Source: Hydractinia symbiolongicarpus
Lineage: Eukaryota > Cnidaria > Hydrozoa > Anthoathecata > Hydractiniidae
Reading direction: 5' to 3'
DNA length: 64,000 nt
NCBI RefSeq assembly: GCF_029227915.1
Contig: NC_079882.1
Location: forward strand, 12,400,001 to 12,464,000
Below the pieces are notes generated by a model that ran no database searches, was not told where the DNA came from, and was given only the letters and a program-made list of their open reading frames with translations. A program made the position numbers and the translations under genes. Positions 24,331 through 37,284 of the stretch are shown here, piece by piece (within the stretch, counting starts at the first letter, position 1; each line of letters begins with the position of its first letter).

Positions 24331-25761
24331 TTGTTTGTAACGTTCCGAGTGTCTTTAGTTCCGAGTGTCTCTTCCTGCTTCCGAGATTTTAACCGTGTAT
24401 AGCGAAGGGTTTTTAAACTTCGATCGCTAAAAATGTTCTTATCGTATCACGTCGACTTTGTGTTAAATTTGTGTTGGATGTTCTGTTGAAAGGATGTTTG
24501 TCCTGTAGTTTTTTGCTTTCGTCTTTTGTTTCTTGCGAAAAGTTTATTTTGTTTATATTTATATACATGAGTGTAAATAGTGTTAAATTAGATGCAGTAC
24601 TGTTTTTTACACGTGTAAATATTTATGTTTTTTTTTTTTCAATTTCTTATGACACAGTGGATGTGAGTATTCATTGAAAGATTTACCCCTTATCTACGAT
24701 GTTCCCGACGGACTTTGTCAAAGTATAGCTGCCAAAGTCTTTTTAAAAATAATTTTGTTATCAACGCCAACCTAAATTATGCTTATCATTTTTAGAGTTT
24801 GACCCTCAAAATATGTTTGTGGTATGCCTAACGGTACTTTTTATTCAGCTGCACGTATTTAGTTTTTGCGCCGAAACAGTTTATAAATTTTTAGAAACGA
24901 GAAAGTATGCGAACATTTATTTGATGGTGCAGTATTCCATTAAAAATGATTTTCTTTGACTGCTTCCTTTTCCTGTGCCCATGTATTGGGTTACATACCC
25001 AGCATATAAACTTAAAATCTTTGGTGCAGTTCGAGTTTTGGAATTCTTATAATGTATACTTATAAAAAAGAAACATGTAATCAGCCGGCTTGAAACTCCC
25101 TGAAAATGTTACCTCGAAAACGTAGACTTTTTTAATCTTTTCTATAAATCTTTATTTTAGCACAAATCTCCACTAAAAATTTCGTTGCTTTAAAACGATA
25201 AACGATGAAAAGGTTGTTGGTATATAGGCTGGACCAGATAGGGTTGCTCAGTGAACGATTTTTGTTCGGTTACCGTAAACGCCTCACGTGGTTTTCACCC
25301 TTCGTCAACGTTTCATCAACAACCAACATGTTAATAATAGCCTAAGGTACACTTATTTCTCGATTGGAACACCAACGAGCCGCTAAAACTGCATTTTAAA
25401 GGTGCGATCAAGTCAAATTTAAGCCAGTAGCCTGCAAACCGAATAGGCGTTATATTCGTTATAATACTCAATGAAATTTTGCGTAAATACGCGATATGTT
25501 AAATCTTGCATTATTGCCATGGTACAATATTTAGTTAACGCTTTCTATTTCTTCGTGATGGCTGTGTAGCTTGACTCGAAATTTAAAAACGCCAAACCCT
25601 GGGCATTTATGCTGATCCTTGGGTTGTTTCGCTTGCGTGGCAAAATTCACGATACCAAATGACGCTTCATGAGACGCAATAACGTCAAATACAAAAAAAA
25701 CCCCGAATACAAAGAAATTAAATGACGCAATGACGTCAAATTGAAATCCCACTCAAGCAAA
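24331..25761. other. Intergenic region, TASOR-like to CNBD gene
   Basis: Holds the 3' untranslated region of the TASOR-like gene, where a TTCCGAGTGTCT 12-mer occurs twice within the first 45 bases, and the upstream region of the next gene. No coding sequence is supported. A CRE-like TGACGTCA is listed separately. Confidence 0.5.
25731..25738 (+). promoter_or_regulatory. CRE-like site TGACGTCA upstream of the CNBD gene
   Basis: A perfect palindromic cAMP-response-element core lies 23 bases before the ATG at 25762, with two near matches just upstream (AACGTCA at 25681 and TGACGCAA at 25723). CREB/ATF factors bind this sequence in animals. Its activity here is only an inference from sequence and position. 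Confidence 0.4.
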
Positions 25762-28660
25762 ATGTCTGCACAGGAAGAAGATGCTTCAGTCTGTAGTTGG
25801 CAACAAATTGAAGATCTTCTAACTAAATCATCGGAAGAAAGAACAGATTCAGAAATACGAAAAGTTTTACCTTGGTTTCGAGAACGAAGGACCATCTTCC
25901 ATACGCTCGATGTCGGTATGTGATATATACCCTCTTTGTTTTCGACAATTTTTTCGACCACACTGGGATCTTTTAAAAGATGACAGCGATAAGAAGTATC
26001 ATGTGTTTTCGCTATGTCCGTAAAATATATTTTATGTCTATATTTGTCATATCGTGCTCTTCTTTTTTTTTCTAGAAAGTCTTTCTGGCATAGTACGTTT
26101 AGCTAATTTGGTTTGCTTAAAAGCTGATCACGTGGTTGTTCATCAGGGAGATGTTGGTAATTGGTAAGTGTATTTTTGCTCTACATAAGGAGATCTGAAC
26201 AGAACACGACGACGATGCATTTATAACCTCAAGTTTTTACTCTATTTTAAAGTTATTTTATGGCAACCTAATAACTAAAACAATTTTTTTATCTTCTCTC
26301 AAATGTACCTTAAATTTTGTGTGCTTTTACTATTAAGTACTACCGGTTTTTTTAAAAAATAAATCTTTATGTAAATCACTCTACTTTTTAGCTTTTTTTT
26401 GATCGTGAGAGGAAGTGTGGTTGTACATGCTAAAAAGAGTGAAATTGACGGCGAAAACGCGCACATAGAACCAGTTTTACGCGATGTTTCGACAGCTAAA
26501 GGAACGAAAGAAAGAGCAAGGTTTGGGCAAGAGCTGTGTACACTCAGTAAGCATTATTAGTTTGTATATAACGGCAAAAAAAAATTAAAACACATGAACA
26601 ATTATTCTTGTTTGTGTATTGTAAATTGTGTTAATATTTTAGGGCCAGGTCGTTGTTTCGGCGAGTTGAGTGTGTTTGGTAGCAAGAGCGAACGAAACGC
26701 AACGATAATTACGGATGAAGTCTGTGTGTTAGTGTGTATCAGTAGAGAGACTTGCTTAAGATTTATATCGGAAGAATTTGCAGCAGAAATTGTACAGAGA
26801 TCTTCATTTGTAGCGAATCATCCATTTTTTCGCACCTGGACACTACCCTACCGCCACTTGCTCGAAGAAAATCTTCAATTACGTCATTTTAAATATGGAG
26901 AGAAGGTTGCAAAACAAGGCGAATTTCTTGAAGCTGTGTATTTCGTTCTGGAAGGACAAGCGACGTTACGAATGAACCCCATTCACCTTCAGCAGCAGCA
27001 GCAGTATTCGCATCTTTTATCAAAAATTAAAAGACCTGTGTTAGAAGAAGGTTGTTTTGATCCGTTCCAAAAACTTAGTGTGATTGAAAGACGCAGATTA
27101 CGACGAAACAAAGGTTACTTCGCGTGTGAACAGAGATATAGAGAATTGAATATTTGCACGGTTGGTTCCGGAGGGATTATAGGTGATATAGAAACTGTCC
27201 TTGATCTTCCCTACTACACGGTTACTGCTGAATGCACGCAAGAGCTAAAGATTTACGAAATAGATAAATCAAGTTTTCTTCGAATCATTGTAAAGAAGAA
27301 TCCGGAAACATATGAAAAAATGAGACGTTCTGTTCACGAAAAAATACAGTACCGAAATAGTAAACTGGCGGGAGGAATTCCGATATATACAGCACTATTA
27401 GAGCTATTTCAAAAACTCAAACCGAAAGATAATCGAAAAAATATTCTTAAGAAATATCATGCAAGGAATGCTAAGAAAATTCCCGTGAAAAAAGATTATT
27501 TTATCGAAATGTCTCAAGGGAGAACAACCAACAGAAATGCAGTAAGTAACATATGTAATACTATGTACAAGTAGAAAATTTTTGTGCTGAAAACAGTACT
27601 GGCAAGCTTGACCCAAAGGTAGGGTTCACAAAACCAGTGTTGTGTCGTTAAAATAATTGGGTGCCAAGCAACTGCAACGTGCTGCTTCTTTTTTTGTAGA
27701 TCGAGACGGAAAGAATTCCAATTTTCTATTTAATTGCAACCACTTTGAACCCAGGCCTATTTACAATGCCTTGTTACACAACCAATTAAACAACTAGAGA
27801 GACAAAATTTCAAAAAAGCACTCCAAACAACCGAAAGTCTGATCCCAAATCGAGGTTGCTTATAAAAAATCTGCTGTGTAAATAAGGATTTGAATTTTTT
27901 AACTTAGCTGCTGTTTTGCGCCATTACTAAGTACTATTAAAAATCCAGGGCAATTCGCCCGACAAAAAACCTATAGAAATTCGCTTGTAGCTAGCAGCCA
28001 CCACACCACAGAATTCGGCCGTCGCACCAAAATCGATAACTTAATATCGCATTTGGTATCTCGTGTTTAGTGTAAAAATATCAAATTTATAAAATCTAGA
28101 TGAAAAAATCGCGACAAGTTGAAAAACGAGAGCCTGTAGAAGAAATAATCGTTGCGGAGGAGACTGTTGTTAAACCAAAAACACAACTTTGGAAAACGAC
28201 AGGCAAATTAGCCGGCGCGTTGGTGTCTATACGAAAAAAGTAAGTTAAGCATTTTTATATATTATTAGTGAAAATTATATTGCATCAATATTACTCTATA
28301 CAACATATTTCGTTTTATTTAGAAGACAAAAAGACGAGGCGGTAAGTTTGAATTGTCGTTTTACTCTCGACATGCATGCAACTACACTTGCGTGACTGTA
28401 ATAGTGAATAGATATCTTTATTTCTACCTCCATGTAATAACATTTTAGCGGTTGGTTTTTTTTTCCAATAAGTGAAAAAAATTCTGAGGTGACGGAAATT
28501 GTACCCCACAAGTTTTTAGTCCAATAACGTATTCTATTGTTCAACTTGATATTTTTAGTTGGAAACGCAAAAACAATTCACTGCAGATGAATACAAAGAT
28601 TTGAAGAAAAAAATGCAGGCCCTGGGAAAATCAACTAGAAAAGGAGATTGGCCAAAGTAA
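25762..28660 (+). CDS. Protein with two cyclic-nucleotide-binding domains (CNBD2-like)
   Basis: Seven exons: 25762-25915, 26076-26163, 26392-26546, 26643-27541, 28100-28239, 28323-28341, 28559-28660; 1557 nt, 518 aa, in phase. The first cyclic-nucleotide-binding domain (about residues 50-165) has the helix-barrel pattern FFLIVRGSVVV and a phosphate-binding cassette CFGELSVFGSKSERNATI, with the Glu and Arg that hold the cyclic phosphate both present. The second (about 200-375) starts FKYGEKVAKQGEFLEAVYFV, has a long insert with a Gln run, and a cassette-like GGIIGDIETVLDLPYYTVTA without the Arg, so it probably does not bind a nucleotide. The C-terminus is short and Lys-rich. There are no membrane segments and no kinase or exchange-factor domain. 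This layout resembles CNBD2 (576 aa in human, testis-associated). The start is the first ATG of the open frame. Confidence 0.85.
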
Positions 28661-29592
28661 AAGAATCGAAAACTGTTACTTTTTTTTTAAAAAAAAGAAA
28701 AGCCGAAATGTAATTTTAAATTATTCTTAAGCCATTCAAGTGTTGATTCTGTTAAGGTTTAAAACGAGCAAAACGATCCTACCCTTTTATGACATCTTCT
28801 TTATCCACATATTTATTGAAAATGCTCTCTTCAATAACGAATTCTTTGAATGTTTACAAATAACTTGAAAAAATTGGATTGATTTTATCCATATTCGCTA
28901 AAATTAAGGCACAAATTTTTTTTTGAAAAACAAAATGCTTTTTGTTATTGGTTTTTCTCACTACATAATTTGTTTTTGTAGTTTATAAAAATAACAGCCG
29001 TCCTTTGTGAATTAAGCAAGTTCGATTTATTCTTTTATTTGCAAAAAAAAATCTTCGCTAAATATTGAGATATTACACGACATCATGACTGGTTATTAAT
29101 CTCCGCGAAATATATTTTCTTGGACCTCGCCAAATAAATCTTCGCGAAAATTACTCCACTTAAGTTTGACATTTATTTTCGCGAGTTAAAGTACTAGAAT
29201 ACATTTTTAAAATTTACAACAAATTAAAATTTCAGAATCGCAAATCTTCCTCAACAGAGTAAATTCTAACACATGTTTCTGATGTGTGGTTTTATCGATA
29301 ATTTTCTCTTACTCATTAAAATTGATTGAAAAAATAGATAGTAAACTGACTGTGAAGAATGAACTTTTCACGTCTGGTTTACTTATTGAGCGAAATTATT
29401 CCACATTCGTTGGGATCTGTCACGTTCAAAGTATAAAACTGTAAAAAATGAATTCTTAAAAACATTAAAAAATAATCAAACTGAATTTCAAAATTCTATT
29501 TATTTACAAATTTTTTATATGAAACAAAACTTATTAACAAAACAAAGAATTTCTCACGTCGCCAGAGCAAAATAGAAGAAGGCTGTGTATTG
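28661..29592. other. Intergenic region between convergent genes
   Basis: Lies between the 3' ends of the CNBD gene (+) and the acid phosphatase gene (-). It is AT-rich with no coding potential seen. At about 29095-29200 there is a CGCGAAA-rich stretch (CCGCGAAATATATTTTC ... TTCGCGAAAATTACTCC ... TTTTCGCGAG) of the same kind as the sequences flanking the DNA transposon at 12 and 15 kb, so it is probably a dispersed repeat remnant. Confidence 0.5.
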
Positions 29593-32500
29593 CTACAACT
29601 GGGCACCTACGTTTCTTGGTTTAATCATCTGTGAGTGCAACAAATCGCCCAATGAATCGATCAACGTAACATTTAAATAGTCAGCGGTCGCCTTGACATG
29701 CGCAAAACCACCATAACGTCGTGCATCCGCCCAATAGAATTTTAACGAATCGTCGGGTACGGAATGTTTATGTCGTACGTCGTCTTTCACGAAGTTTGCA
29801 GCACCGATAACGAAATAATGGACATCCGAGTCTTGCTCCTTAATGTGCTGAAAAAGTAAAAGAGGGGAAACAAAGGTTCAACTTCGCTGATACGAAATTG
29901 CAAAGAGATGCAAAACAAATATATATATCCGAAATTTAAAATAGTCGAATTATAATGCAGCATTTAATATCTACCCTGTTTTCAATAGATTTTTTAGACT
30001 GGCGAAAGTAAAAAAATGGCAGATAACCCTTTAGAAAAATATTCTGCTCTTTTTTAACATTTCTTTTGGTTTGGTCTGTGATTTTCCAAGTATGTTTCGA
30101 CCCTGTGCTACCAATACCAGCAAGCTCGTGCGGTGGTTCAAAATACAGTCCAACCATCTTTTTCATTTAAACTAAACTTGCGCCATAAATGTCTAAAGTA
30201 ACAAAAAAAAAAACATCCACCTGAAGGTTATGGTCGTGACCACATATATACGAGGAGGCTTTATATTTCTCCAGAAGTGGTTTCAATCTATCAACGAGAC
30301 AATCAGTAGGACCATGCTCAGCGATCGACCAAACAGGGAAGTGGCCACCCACTAACAAATAATCATCTTGTGAGTATTTTAATTGTTCTTCCAGCCACAT
30401 CCATTGCTTCTCAGCAAACGATTTGTCTTCAGGTCCTAAAATACACACAAACCAATGTACTACAACTCGTAACATCTCGTCTTGTCCGAGGACAAAAAAG
30501 ATTAATAAAGAAAACATTCAGTGAGAACTTTTATTTATTTATTTCCCCAAATGAATTGTGTAGATGACGTAAGGATATGCAATAAATTTGTACACCTTTC
30601 GGTTGTAGTAGTTCATCATCGGAACCAGCATTACCACACAGGACAATAGTATCCAGCAACACTAATTTCAAAGTCTTGTTAGTATCTAGAACAATAACAA
30701 AACATAAGGGTATAAAAAAATATATTGGTATTGTTGAGTTACTGTGGATGTCCGCTATTTTTATTACCATAAAACTTGTACGCAAAAATGGAAAGTTAAT
30801 TTCTTAAGGCCACTCCAAAGTCGATAAACATATAATCACACTTGATTTCGTGTCTATAGCACGATTATAAAATCTTGCAGACAAAATACGGATATATATA
30901 GAGATTATAACCTGCATACTGCGACACCTTAATGCCCTGCAAAAACACATGCGTACATGTGGAAAATTAAGTTCAGGTAATGAGTGAGTTACAATTCTGT
31001 AATTTAGCGAGTTACGTAAAAAGAAATTGAGGAGTTAAATCTACCATTCAGAACTTGGTTAAATTTTTCCAAAATAACCGAAACATATCTTTATAGAACT
31101 TAAAGCGCGGCGATGGATTACGGTTGCTCATTCAAAGCAAAATTCAGTAATACATTAATCATTGATATCTTATATATATTAAGTGAATTTATATAATGTA
31201 TTTAGTGATAATATATATATGTTCAGTGAATTTATAGATAGTCAGCCATATTCAGTCACATGTTATATTTCTCAGTGGAAGTCTGCCCTTCATCTCTGTC
31301 TGGTCAGTAAATTACAAAATTATTAAGGGCAAGGAAACCTAACACAACCAGAAGGCTAATTCAAAAACCTCAGAACTAGCTGGCAAATTTAGTCAATAAA
31401 CGCATGTTAGAATGACAACTTCCCTTGTACATTTGGTCTTTATAGTTTACAGAAAACCTTTCACATTTCCCACCAGTTCCTAGTGAAAAAATCACTTTTG
31501 CACTTTGTAGAGTAATAGATTGAAAACCTTTAACATAATATACCTGCTATAACAAATTTTTGAGAGTGCCAATAGTAAGGATACGTCCAAACGCTTGAGC
31601 GGGAGGAGTAGGCAATTTCTGCAGACACGTTACCATGGTGATCATGATTTCCAGCAATTACATACCACGGGACTTGCAATGACTTCTCGTCAAACACTTC
31701 AGAATACGTCTCTTTAAAACGTGCATCCTCAACATTTTTCACACCATCGTAATAAAAATTATCACCTGTGAAAAAATGTTTTTTTTTTCAGAAAGCGTAG
31801 ACGTGGGTGGGGCATGGAAGAAAATCTAATGAAAATATTCTCAAAAATGGGTGGTATATTTTGAAGTGTTGCGCCTTAATTATCTCTCTTTTTACCTCAA
31901 TAACAACAAATTCTTTGCCAGCAATATGCCTTTTTCAACAGGCCGCGTAAAAAAGTCTGGGACTGGTAACAAAAATGACGTTGCAAAGTGCAGCACTCGG
32001 CAAACCGCAGGGTGAAGTATAAATCCTAGAGACCCATTGGGCGAGCTTGGTAAGTAATATGACCAATACGATTGTTTTTAACTTATAGTTACTATAAACA
32101 CCCAAAATAATTACGACTCAGATTGTCCGCCGAGTGATTGTAAATATTTTCCAGACTTTTCCTCACTCCTGTCGCGATCCCAACAAAATCCCAGAGAAAG
32201 TTTTGAAAGTAAATTTATAAACGCATTTATAAAACCAAATGTAAAAAGTAAATGCTTGTTTTACAATAAATAAATTTTTCTCATTCGTCAAAGAAACACG
32301 ATAAAAAGGCATTTTCTCAAAAGATGAACCAGTCTTCATAAAAAAATTTGGCCTTTTGAAATATTTTTGATACATTGTCACTTCCTCGTTAATAACAAAT
32401 TCATATTCGCAAAATGTTTACAAAAAAATAAAATTATCTCGACAAAGAAGAACAGGAGCTCATCCTTTCTTTATTTTATTGTGTGTTTGACCTCACATTG

Positions 32501-35500
32501 AGAATTTGCATATAAATAAGAACAATTCAGGGGGTGATGAAAACCTTTTTTCTCGCTAGAAAAGAAGTGTACCACCAAAACTGATTTTCAAAACTGTGTG
32601 CTTATACAAACTAGTATTAAAAATGTGTTCTGGTTTCGTTTAATGTTGGAAATGCTGATGACATCGGTTCACCAGTAGCTCACTCTGACAAAATAATATT
32701 TCAATGTTTACCCTCCGTCAAAAATTAGTTTCTTATTCGCGCAAAACTAAAATACAAAACTTGTTCTATGAGTTTTGAAAGAAGATAATCATAGGAGGCG
32801 AAGAGAATGAAAATCGAAAAAATTACCGGCTACCGATTACCATGGGCCAGCCAGAGAATCAGGAAAACAGGCTCTCGATTCCTGTCATTTAGAGCACCGG
32901 GATTTTTAAAGTGGGGTAGTAGGGATATAAATAACGAATTACATATAGATGTACAAAAAAAAATGTATTCTTTAAAAACAGCCTGTGTCTGGGATGTACA
33001 ATAAAGAAACTGTTTAACATAACATCTTGGTAACTTTAATGTTTGCTATTGTTTACATGATTGCAAACCTTGTAGGACCATGCATTTCATTACATTCAAC
33101 TGTTATGGCACCCCGTGTATTCCGAGAGAAAATTGTATAAATACAATTAAACTAGTGGAATTTTTCGCTGTACTGATTTCTGATTTCATCAAAAGCTTCA
33201 AAATCGTATCTGTGCGAATTTTCGGCTATAATTCTATTAAACGGCTCAGTGAGAAATATTGCCAAAAACGAGATCCTTCAAGACAATATTGTAGCCATCA
33301 TCAACAGCTTTTCTTGCATCAAAAATCATTTCTCGATTGTCCAATCAGCAATTTCTCAAGTTGATCTGTAAAAAGTTCCGCTTATGCAACGAGCTTGGAT
33401 TTATCAGTCGACTTGATGTCACCTAGGAGTAACCGAGATAACAAAATTCAAGCAGACAAGAAGCAAGTTGATTTGCTCTCTTTCTTTATCTGCCATTACA
33501 ACATTTATCCCCCCTGACTCCAGATTTTGACTTTTGAATTTTTCATTAACCAATGCATAGTAACAGAATCCATTTCTGCTTCAATCATATGAATGTACAC
33601 ATGCAACCCTAATTCCAGTAACTTGTACGTTACATCATATTTCTGGATATGATGCAAAAATATATCCTTCATGCTTTGGTGTTGGAAGAACATACCACGA
33701 AGAAAATCCTTCTCATCGGTCGAACCAGTTACATCTGTTCCTATGTATAAAAATGTTTATTATACAATACGATGCAATAATTTTTTGATAACATTTTAAT
33801 TATCGACGGCTGACACGAACGTAATTTCATACTAAAATATCTTGTAGAAGTCTAACAGCTGACTCTAACTGATTCCTTGTCTGATTCATTTTTCTTTAGC
33901 AACAATATTGTTAATCTCTTTCAATAAAACTGGGTGGCCAGATGAAACCATAATCTGCAAAATAGAAACGTTTTTGTTAACATAAAAAATAAATCGTCGT
34001 CCCAGTTGCTTTTATAAAATGAGACTTTTTGTAATTCTTTTTTGTTGTCCTTTTCATCAATCTTTGCACATGCTCTTCTTGGTCAGAAGTCATTCTTCTT
34101 TCGCGCGGTAACATTGAAACTATTCATAAGAAAACTAAAGAATTATTGTCGGGATAAATATTGAGCATAAATTAGCCGATTCATATTAGTTGTTATTTTG
34201 TTATAAATTCTTAAAACCTTACTTTTGATATTTGATGGTTGTGATCGTTTACTATTTTTACATCAAGTTCTTCCACATTTTTTAGTTGCTCAAAGCGTCA
34301 AAACAAACGGGCATTTCTGGCGAAGAGTTTTTAAACAAAGATGGTAATAATAATTCCTTTAAGAAATTAAACATTTTATCAAAACGGCGAAAATGAATTC
34401 CCGTTTTTTTATATAAGAACCTAGCTTAAAAGAACGTCGACGCTGAGAGTTAGACAAAAATTAAGAACATATCAAAAAACGTACTCAAGCCGAATTCCTT
34501 CCTAGATTAAGAACAAAGTATGCAAAAAATAAATACATGCAGACTCAGTTAAAATTAGAGGTTTTTTTATATAAAAAAACGTGTACAGAAAACAAAACGA
34601 AGAATTCCTCTTTCTGTTCCTCTCGTTCTAAATAGTTTATCGCAATGTACATAGGCGAAGGATATCTCATAGTACTTTAATTCCGCATTTAAGGTCTTTT
34701 TAAGCTTTTTTTGCATGGTCAGTACAATCCTAGAAACTCCTTTCCAAGGCTCAATATAATTACTACTTTGCAAAACCTTTATCTTTTTTTAAGAGCTTCG
34801 TAATAACGAAAAGTTTCTCCCACAACAAAATAAAACCATTATGATCATTCTCCCGCCGAAATTATGTTACAGATATTTTTACCTTGAGCATAAGGTTGGG
34901 GACAAGCGACATTTTCTCGTATATTTAGCTATGACTGCTGACCAATGATCCGAGAAGAAAGTTTTAAAGATCTTTAGCTGACTAGAGATAGGAAGCCAGG
35001 AATGTTTTCACGATTCTTTAGCTGGCACATAATAACTGGTAGCCGTGAATTTTTTCGTGAAGGTGAAAAATTCAGTAAAATTAAAGCGAACATAAATTAT
35101 ACAATGGCCTGGACTTGATGAACCATAAATATAAGCAAATACGAAGAAAACTTTATTATTTAAATTCAAGATATCCGAATGAATTTTTTCTTACTACCAT
35201 CTCCCAGGAAACAATCTTCAGTAAGGTGTTTCGAGCAGATGTAAAACCCAGAATTCAGGTCCCTTTTCTTCTGATCGCTTGCAACCATTTTCAACGAAGT
35301 ACGTTGTCCAATTTCTTTCGAAGTTATTTTATTGAAACCGACCTCTTTGTCAAACGAGGAGCGACTTGTACAACCGAAAGCTAAACGACTTGTCATATTT
35401 AGCATAAAATAAAATTGAATTGCTGGTATATATAGGATATATTTTATCAAAATTATCAACGATTACAAACACATTCGTAGCTCAAACAAACCAGCCACTA

Positions 35501-36017
35501 CATAAAATTGCGATTTTCTGCACTTTGCAACGTCACAAACCACGTTTGTCCCAGTCCTTTTTTACGGAATTAGGGATAAAGTTGAGAGGTGATAAAGTTC
35601 GTATTTATGTCACATCGTAGTCATATCAAACAGTAAGACTACTTGAATTTGTTTTCTTTTATGGTAGTAGTAACAATGTATTAAAAAAAAATTGGTGTTT
35701 AGTTTCCCTTTAAAACATGCTTGCAGAGGAAAAATAACAAACCATGAAAACACTTTTTCTTGACTTATACAATATTTTTCTACACAGATGCAATGCACCA
35801 TGTTAGAGGATTACAGTGAATACTCACCCAGAGCAACAACAAATCTAGCATTTACACGGGCTGCTACATCTGCCATTTGTTTTGAAGTTTTTTCTTCAAT
35901 TTCTGTTGTGTATGGATAAAGTGGAAGTCCTCCCCAATCTCCCAATACTAAGAAATTCAACTCCGCCATACATAAAGTGATTATGGATACACAAATTGCT
36001 GTAAATAACTGATTCAT
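29593..36017 (-). CDS. ACP5: Purple acid phosphatase (tartrate-resistant acid phosphatase type 5)
   Basis: Five exons in transcript order: 36017-35828, 31765-31544, 30685-30596, 30435-30221, 29847-29593. They add to 972 nt, 323 aa, close to the 325 aa of human ACP5. The enzyme is a secreted or lysosomal phosphomonoesterase with a two-metal (Fe-Fe or Fe-Zn) centre. All metal-ligand motifs of the family are present in order: LGDWG (about residue 27), [10 protein letters not shown] across the first splice, [18 protein letters not shown] and CGHDHNLQ. The N-terminus [18 protein letters not shown] is a typical signal peptide. The first intron is 4.1 kb and holds a THAP-like remnant; the others are short. 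The gene lies 415 bp downstream of RCE1 on the same strand. A possible 3' splice site (TGATATTACAG) lies just upstream of the ATG. Confidence 0.93.
35166..35459 (-). pseudogene. THAP-like zinc-finger remnant inside the first ACP5 intron
   Basis: The frame contains [20 protein letters not shown], then FNKI..., [20 protein letters not shown] and TEDCF. This follows the THAP domain order of a CxxxxC start, a FxxFP-like stretch and a CxxH end. The first cysteine and the invariant tryptophan are missing, and no further exons are evident, so it is probably a fragment of a THAP gene or THAP-type transposase. It lies on the same strand as ACP5. Confidence 0.4.
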
Positions 36018-36432
36018 CGTTGCGGAAGGTAATTTTTACAAACTGTAATATCAACATTATTAATTTGTGTAACATCAAGATCAAGATAGTAAATTGTAGT
36101 AACTTGTAACATATACCATGCATAAATGTAATGCACAGGCCATGTTAATTGACAGAAGGGTGTACTAATACACAAGATTATGGACTTCAAAAATAAGGCA
36201 GTACTTTATTAGCATGCAGCTTAACTATTAACATGTCATAAAAAGTTCTTGTTATAATTGTACTTTTTATAGATATAATTTCAAAAGCCTAACATCAAAG
36301 AGATTTATGAAATCAAAAATCGTACTCCGAGTTTTCAGAAAAACGAGAATTAAATATAACGTATAATGTATTTAAAATGTCAACTTCACATTTCAAAAAG
36401 TTTCCTTTAGTTACACATACAAATATTATGAT

Positions 36433-37284
36433 CTATTTCCAATAAATACTTTCATAGATTATAGGATCTGTTAATGGAAATAATAAATAAACAAACAATA
36501 ATAAACCAATAACAAAAGATAAAGAAATGAACTTTGGATACTTGGATGATGGTACCATCTCAAATTGTGGAAAACCCATCAAGTTACAAAAACTATGACA
36601 TAATATAGGCCCGATTAGATGGCCTGTACGTAAAAATAAAAATGCTGAATACATTCCAAACACAGTAGTGTATAGCATTTGGAATAGCGATGACATAATT
36701 ACCGGGACCAATTCATGACCAAGTTGTAATTGCTCTATCACATGATGAAAATGTGCAACACCAAAAAAAAGTGGTGCCAAAACAATGGACCAAAATAATC
36801 CAAAATTAGGAACCAGAATGGGTAACATACAAGCTCTAAATATAAACTCTTCAGTGAAGGGCGCAACTACATAGGTGCGATAAGCCACAAGGTCGCCTGA
36901 ATTACAAATCACCATGAAATTTGCTTTAAAATCTGCCAGTCCATCTTCTATCAAATACAGGAAAATTGGGCCCATAAACAAAATTATTGTCAATATAACA
37001 GGAAGCAAAATGGCAGGAAAGATTTTATGAAAGCTTACACCAAGCCATTTGATAAACTGAAAACCTTCATTTTCCTTTACTGTGCAGCCCCAAAACAAAA
37101 ACAAAGGTGCTAACAAACACACTACTGTCACACTTTTAATTCTCTGTCTGATTGTGGCAGGATGGTCACGAGGATAAGGGGATTTTTTAAGGTACAAGCT
37201 GCCAACATAAGAAATTGCAAGAATCCCACATTTTAATATTGCAATCCAACTGTCGGTAACTGGAAAGACATATCCAACACTCAT
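36433..37284 (-). CDS. RCE1: CAAX prenyl protease 2 (Rce1), intronless
   Basis: A single 283-codon open frame. Rce1 is a multi-pass ER membrane endoprotease that removes the last three residues of prenylated CAAX proteins such as Ras. Several hydrophobic spans are visible, and all three catalytic motifs are intact: FTEEFIFRACMLP (Glu-Glu, about residue 143), AHFHHVIEQL (His, about 178) and GHLIGPILCHSFCNLMGFP (His and Asn, about 229-233). Length is near that of human RCE1 (329 aa) but with a shorter N-terminus. A 3' splice site (CTTTTTTCAG, on the minus strand) lies 17 bases before the ATG, so a 5'-UTR intron or a trans-spliced leader is likely. The coding part is uninterrupted, unlike vertebrate RCE1, which has several introns. 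Confidence 0.93.
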   Translation of the reverse strand: MSVGYVFPVTDSWIAILKCGILAISYVGSLYLKKSPYPRDHPATIRQRIKSVTVVCLLAPLFLFWGCTVKENEGFQFIKWLGVSFHKIFPAILLPVILTIILFMGPIFLYLIEDGLADFKANFMVICNSGDLVAYRTYVVAPFTEEFIFRACMLPILVPNFGLFWSIVLAPLFFGVAHFHHVIEQLQLGHELVPVIMSSLFQMLYTTVFGMYSAFLFLRTGHLIGPILCHSFCNLMGFPQFEMVPSSKYPKFISLSFVIGLLLFVYLLFPLTDPIIYESIYWK

